A stretch of 6,656 nucleotides of DNA from Chloroflexota bacterium (lineage in GTDB: Bacteria > Chloroflexota > Dehalococcoidia > Lucifugimonadales > JAPUKM01), in assembly GCA_027295645.1 (NCBI GenBank), contig JAPUKM010000172.1:1-6656 (forward strand), given 5' to 3'. Shown here one piece after another: positions 5,829 through 6,656 of the stretch. Numbering within the stretch: the first letter of the stretch is position 1; every line of letters starts with the position of its first letter. The position numbers and the translations under genes were made by a program. A model generated the notes under the pieces. The model made no database searches, had not been told where the DNA came from, and saw nothing but the letters and a program-made list of their open reading frames with translations.

Positions 5829-5869
5829 CTGTCATTCCGAGGGAGGCTGCCCCGTAGCATCTTCGCACC
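5829..5869. repeat. Possible degenerate intergenic repeat
   Basis: Just after the aminotransferase stop, CTGTCATTCCGAGGGAGG followed by GCATCTTCGCACC resembles, from memory, the short repeats with TGTCATTCCGAG and GCATCTTCGCACC elements found in intergenic regions of many environmental genomes. No second copy exists in this window, so this is a low-confidence recollection rather than a demonstrated repeat. Confidence 0.2.
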
Positions 5870-5917
5870 AACATAGCGCTGATATTTAACCCTGCTCCGC
5901 AACGCATGACTGTAAGA

Positions 5918-5946
5918 TTGTTCAGTAGGTTTGCCGGATGTATACT
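5918..5946 (+). promoter_or_regulatory. Promoter candidate for the Rieske oxygenase gene
   Basis: TTGTTC (5918-5923, 3 of 6) is followed after exactly 17 nt by TATACT (5941-5946, 5 of 6). Transcription would start near 5953, about 48 nt before the ATG at 6001. The rest of the 5823-6000 gap shows no convincing gene or T-tailed hairpin terminator. Confidence 0.4.
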
Positions 5947-6000
5947 TCGCCTAACGCGCTCTGGCAGGGCGCACCAACTTGTATATGGATGGGAGGAGAC

Positions 6001-6656
6001 ATGCTGACCAGGGAAGAAAACGAGTTGATGAGTCGTACAGATAAAGGCACCCCTATGGGGGAGTTTTGCCGGAGATTTTGGACACCGGTGTTGTTATCCG
6101 AGGAGTTGCCGGAACCTGATTGTGCACCAGTGCAGACCAAGATCTACGGCGAGGAGCTGGTGGCATTCCGCACAACCAGTGGGAAAGTTGGCCTGCTCAA
6201 AGAGTTCTGCCCTCACCGTCACGCCAGCCTATTCTACGGCCGAAACGAGGAAGAGGGCCTCCGGTGTGCATACCATGGCTGGAAGTTTGACATTGAAGGC
6301 CAGTGTGTAGACATGATGTCCGAACCAGCCGAAAGCAACTTCGCGAACAAGGTAACCACCACTGCCTATCCCACCCAAGAGGGAGCAGGGTTCATTTGGG
6401 CGTATATGGGTCCTCCGGAACTACAGCCACCTATGCCTGAGCTGGAGTATCTGCATGTGCCCGAGAACCAGCGCCAGACCAATAAGGTTTTCTATGAATC
6501 TAATTTTGTTCAGGTTATCGAAGGAGAGATCGACACTGTCCATGCCTCGATTTTGCACAGCCGGTTGGACTCGCTGGACAAATCAGATTCCGCTACCTCA
6601 CTCGCGGGTCGGTATTCCTTCCGCGACAGAGCCGCCAGATTCCATGTTGAGGACAC
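6001..6656 (+). CDS. Rieske 2Fe-2S aromatic-ring oxygenase, catalytic subunit (phthalate dioxygenase-like), 3' truncated
   Basis: The open frame runs from the ATG at 6001 off the right edge, giving 218 residues of a family usually near 400-450. The N-terminus MLTREENELM is characteristic of phthalate 4,5-dioxygenase-type oxygenases. The Rieske cluster is complete: Cys70-x-His72, then 16 residues, then Cys89-x2-His92 (CPH and CAYHGWK). The start of the catalytic domain shows NFVQVIEGEIDTVHASILH, with bridging Asp178 and mononuclear-iron ligands His181 and His186; the third acidic ligand lies beyond the window. The enzyme would insert oxygen into, or demethylate, an aromatic or similar substrate, using electrons from a separate reductase that is not in this window. 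A strong ribosome binding site GGGAGGAG (5991-5998) sits close to the ATG. The internal ATG at 6028 is rejected because it would lose the conserved N-terminus. The substrate is unknown. Confidence 0.93.
   Translation, partial: MLTREENELMSRTDKGTPMGEFCRRFWTPVLLSEELPEPDCAPVQTKIYGEELVAFRTTSGKVGLLKEFCPHRHASLFYGRNEEEGLRCAYHGWKFDIEGQCVDMMSEPAESNFANKVTTTAYPTQEGAGFIWAYMGPPELQPPMPELEYLHVPENQRQTNKVFYESNFVQVIEGEIDTVHASILHSRLDSLDKSDSATSLAGRYSFRDRAARFHVED

Noticed and set aside
5936..6000. Terminator hairpin between the aminotransferase and the Rieske gene (GCGC pair around 5955-5971)
   Set aside because: Only a 4-bp stem with a long loop and no T-tract.

Overview
The window reads as a stretch of a GC-rich bacterial chromosome with compact, mostly co-directional genes. 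The gene set is typical of environmental Chloroflexota (Dehalococcoidia/SAR202-like metagenome genomes): a phthalate-dioxygenase-type Rieske oxygenase, a long ACMSD-type amidohydrolase and an ArsR/SRPBCC pair. That placement comes from remembered family distribution, not from any search. No rRNA, tRNA, CRISPR array, insertion sequence or phage gene was seen.

Layout. Bases 1-79 hold no gene, only the ribosome binding site of the first one. Two + strand genes follow, 26 nt apart: a 93-aa ABM-type (dimeric alpha/beta-barrel) small protein and a membrane-anchored alpha/beta hydrolase. Next is a thiolase pseudogene (1407-2337). It keeps a promoter-like element, a ribosome binding site and an ATG, but has a 1-nt frameshift, an in-frame TGA, loss of the catalytic-cysteine segment, an in-frame TAA and a damaged C-terminal active-site loop. 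A 135-nt leader with three hairpins precedes a metal-dependent amidohydrolase (2473-3681). Its stop codon overlaps that of a convergent SRPBCC (AHSA1) gene, which forms a two-gene minus-strand operon with an ArsR-family repressor.

The 138-nt gap between arsR and the next + strand gene contains a very good sigma70-type promoter for arsR (TTGACA, 17 nt, TATTAT). The same bases also form an extended -10 (TGGTATAAT) facing a class I/II PLP aminotransferase (4656-5822). After a 178-nt gap with a promoter candidate comes a Rieske 2Fe-2S oxygenase alpha subunit, cut off by the window's right edge.

How the genes may work together. Rieske oxygenase, amidohydrolase/decarboxylase, thiolase, hydrolase and ABM protein are gene classes often found in catabolism of aromatic or other recalcitrant organic acids, so this may be an accessory catabolic region in which the thiolase step has been lost. 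This is inference, since no gene here has an identifiable specific substrate. The ArsR/SRPBCC pair is probably a self-regulating unit that may also influence the divergent aminotransferase. I did not find a convincing novel system. The most informative signals are the multiply broken thiolase, the shared divergent promoter and the structured leader of the amidohydrolase.
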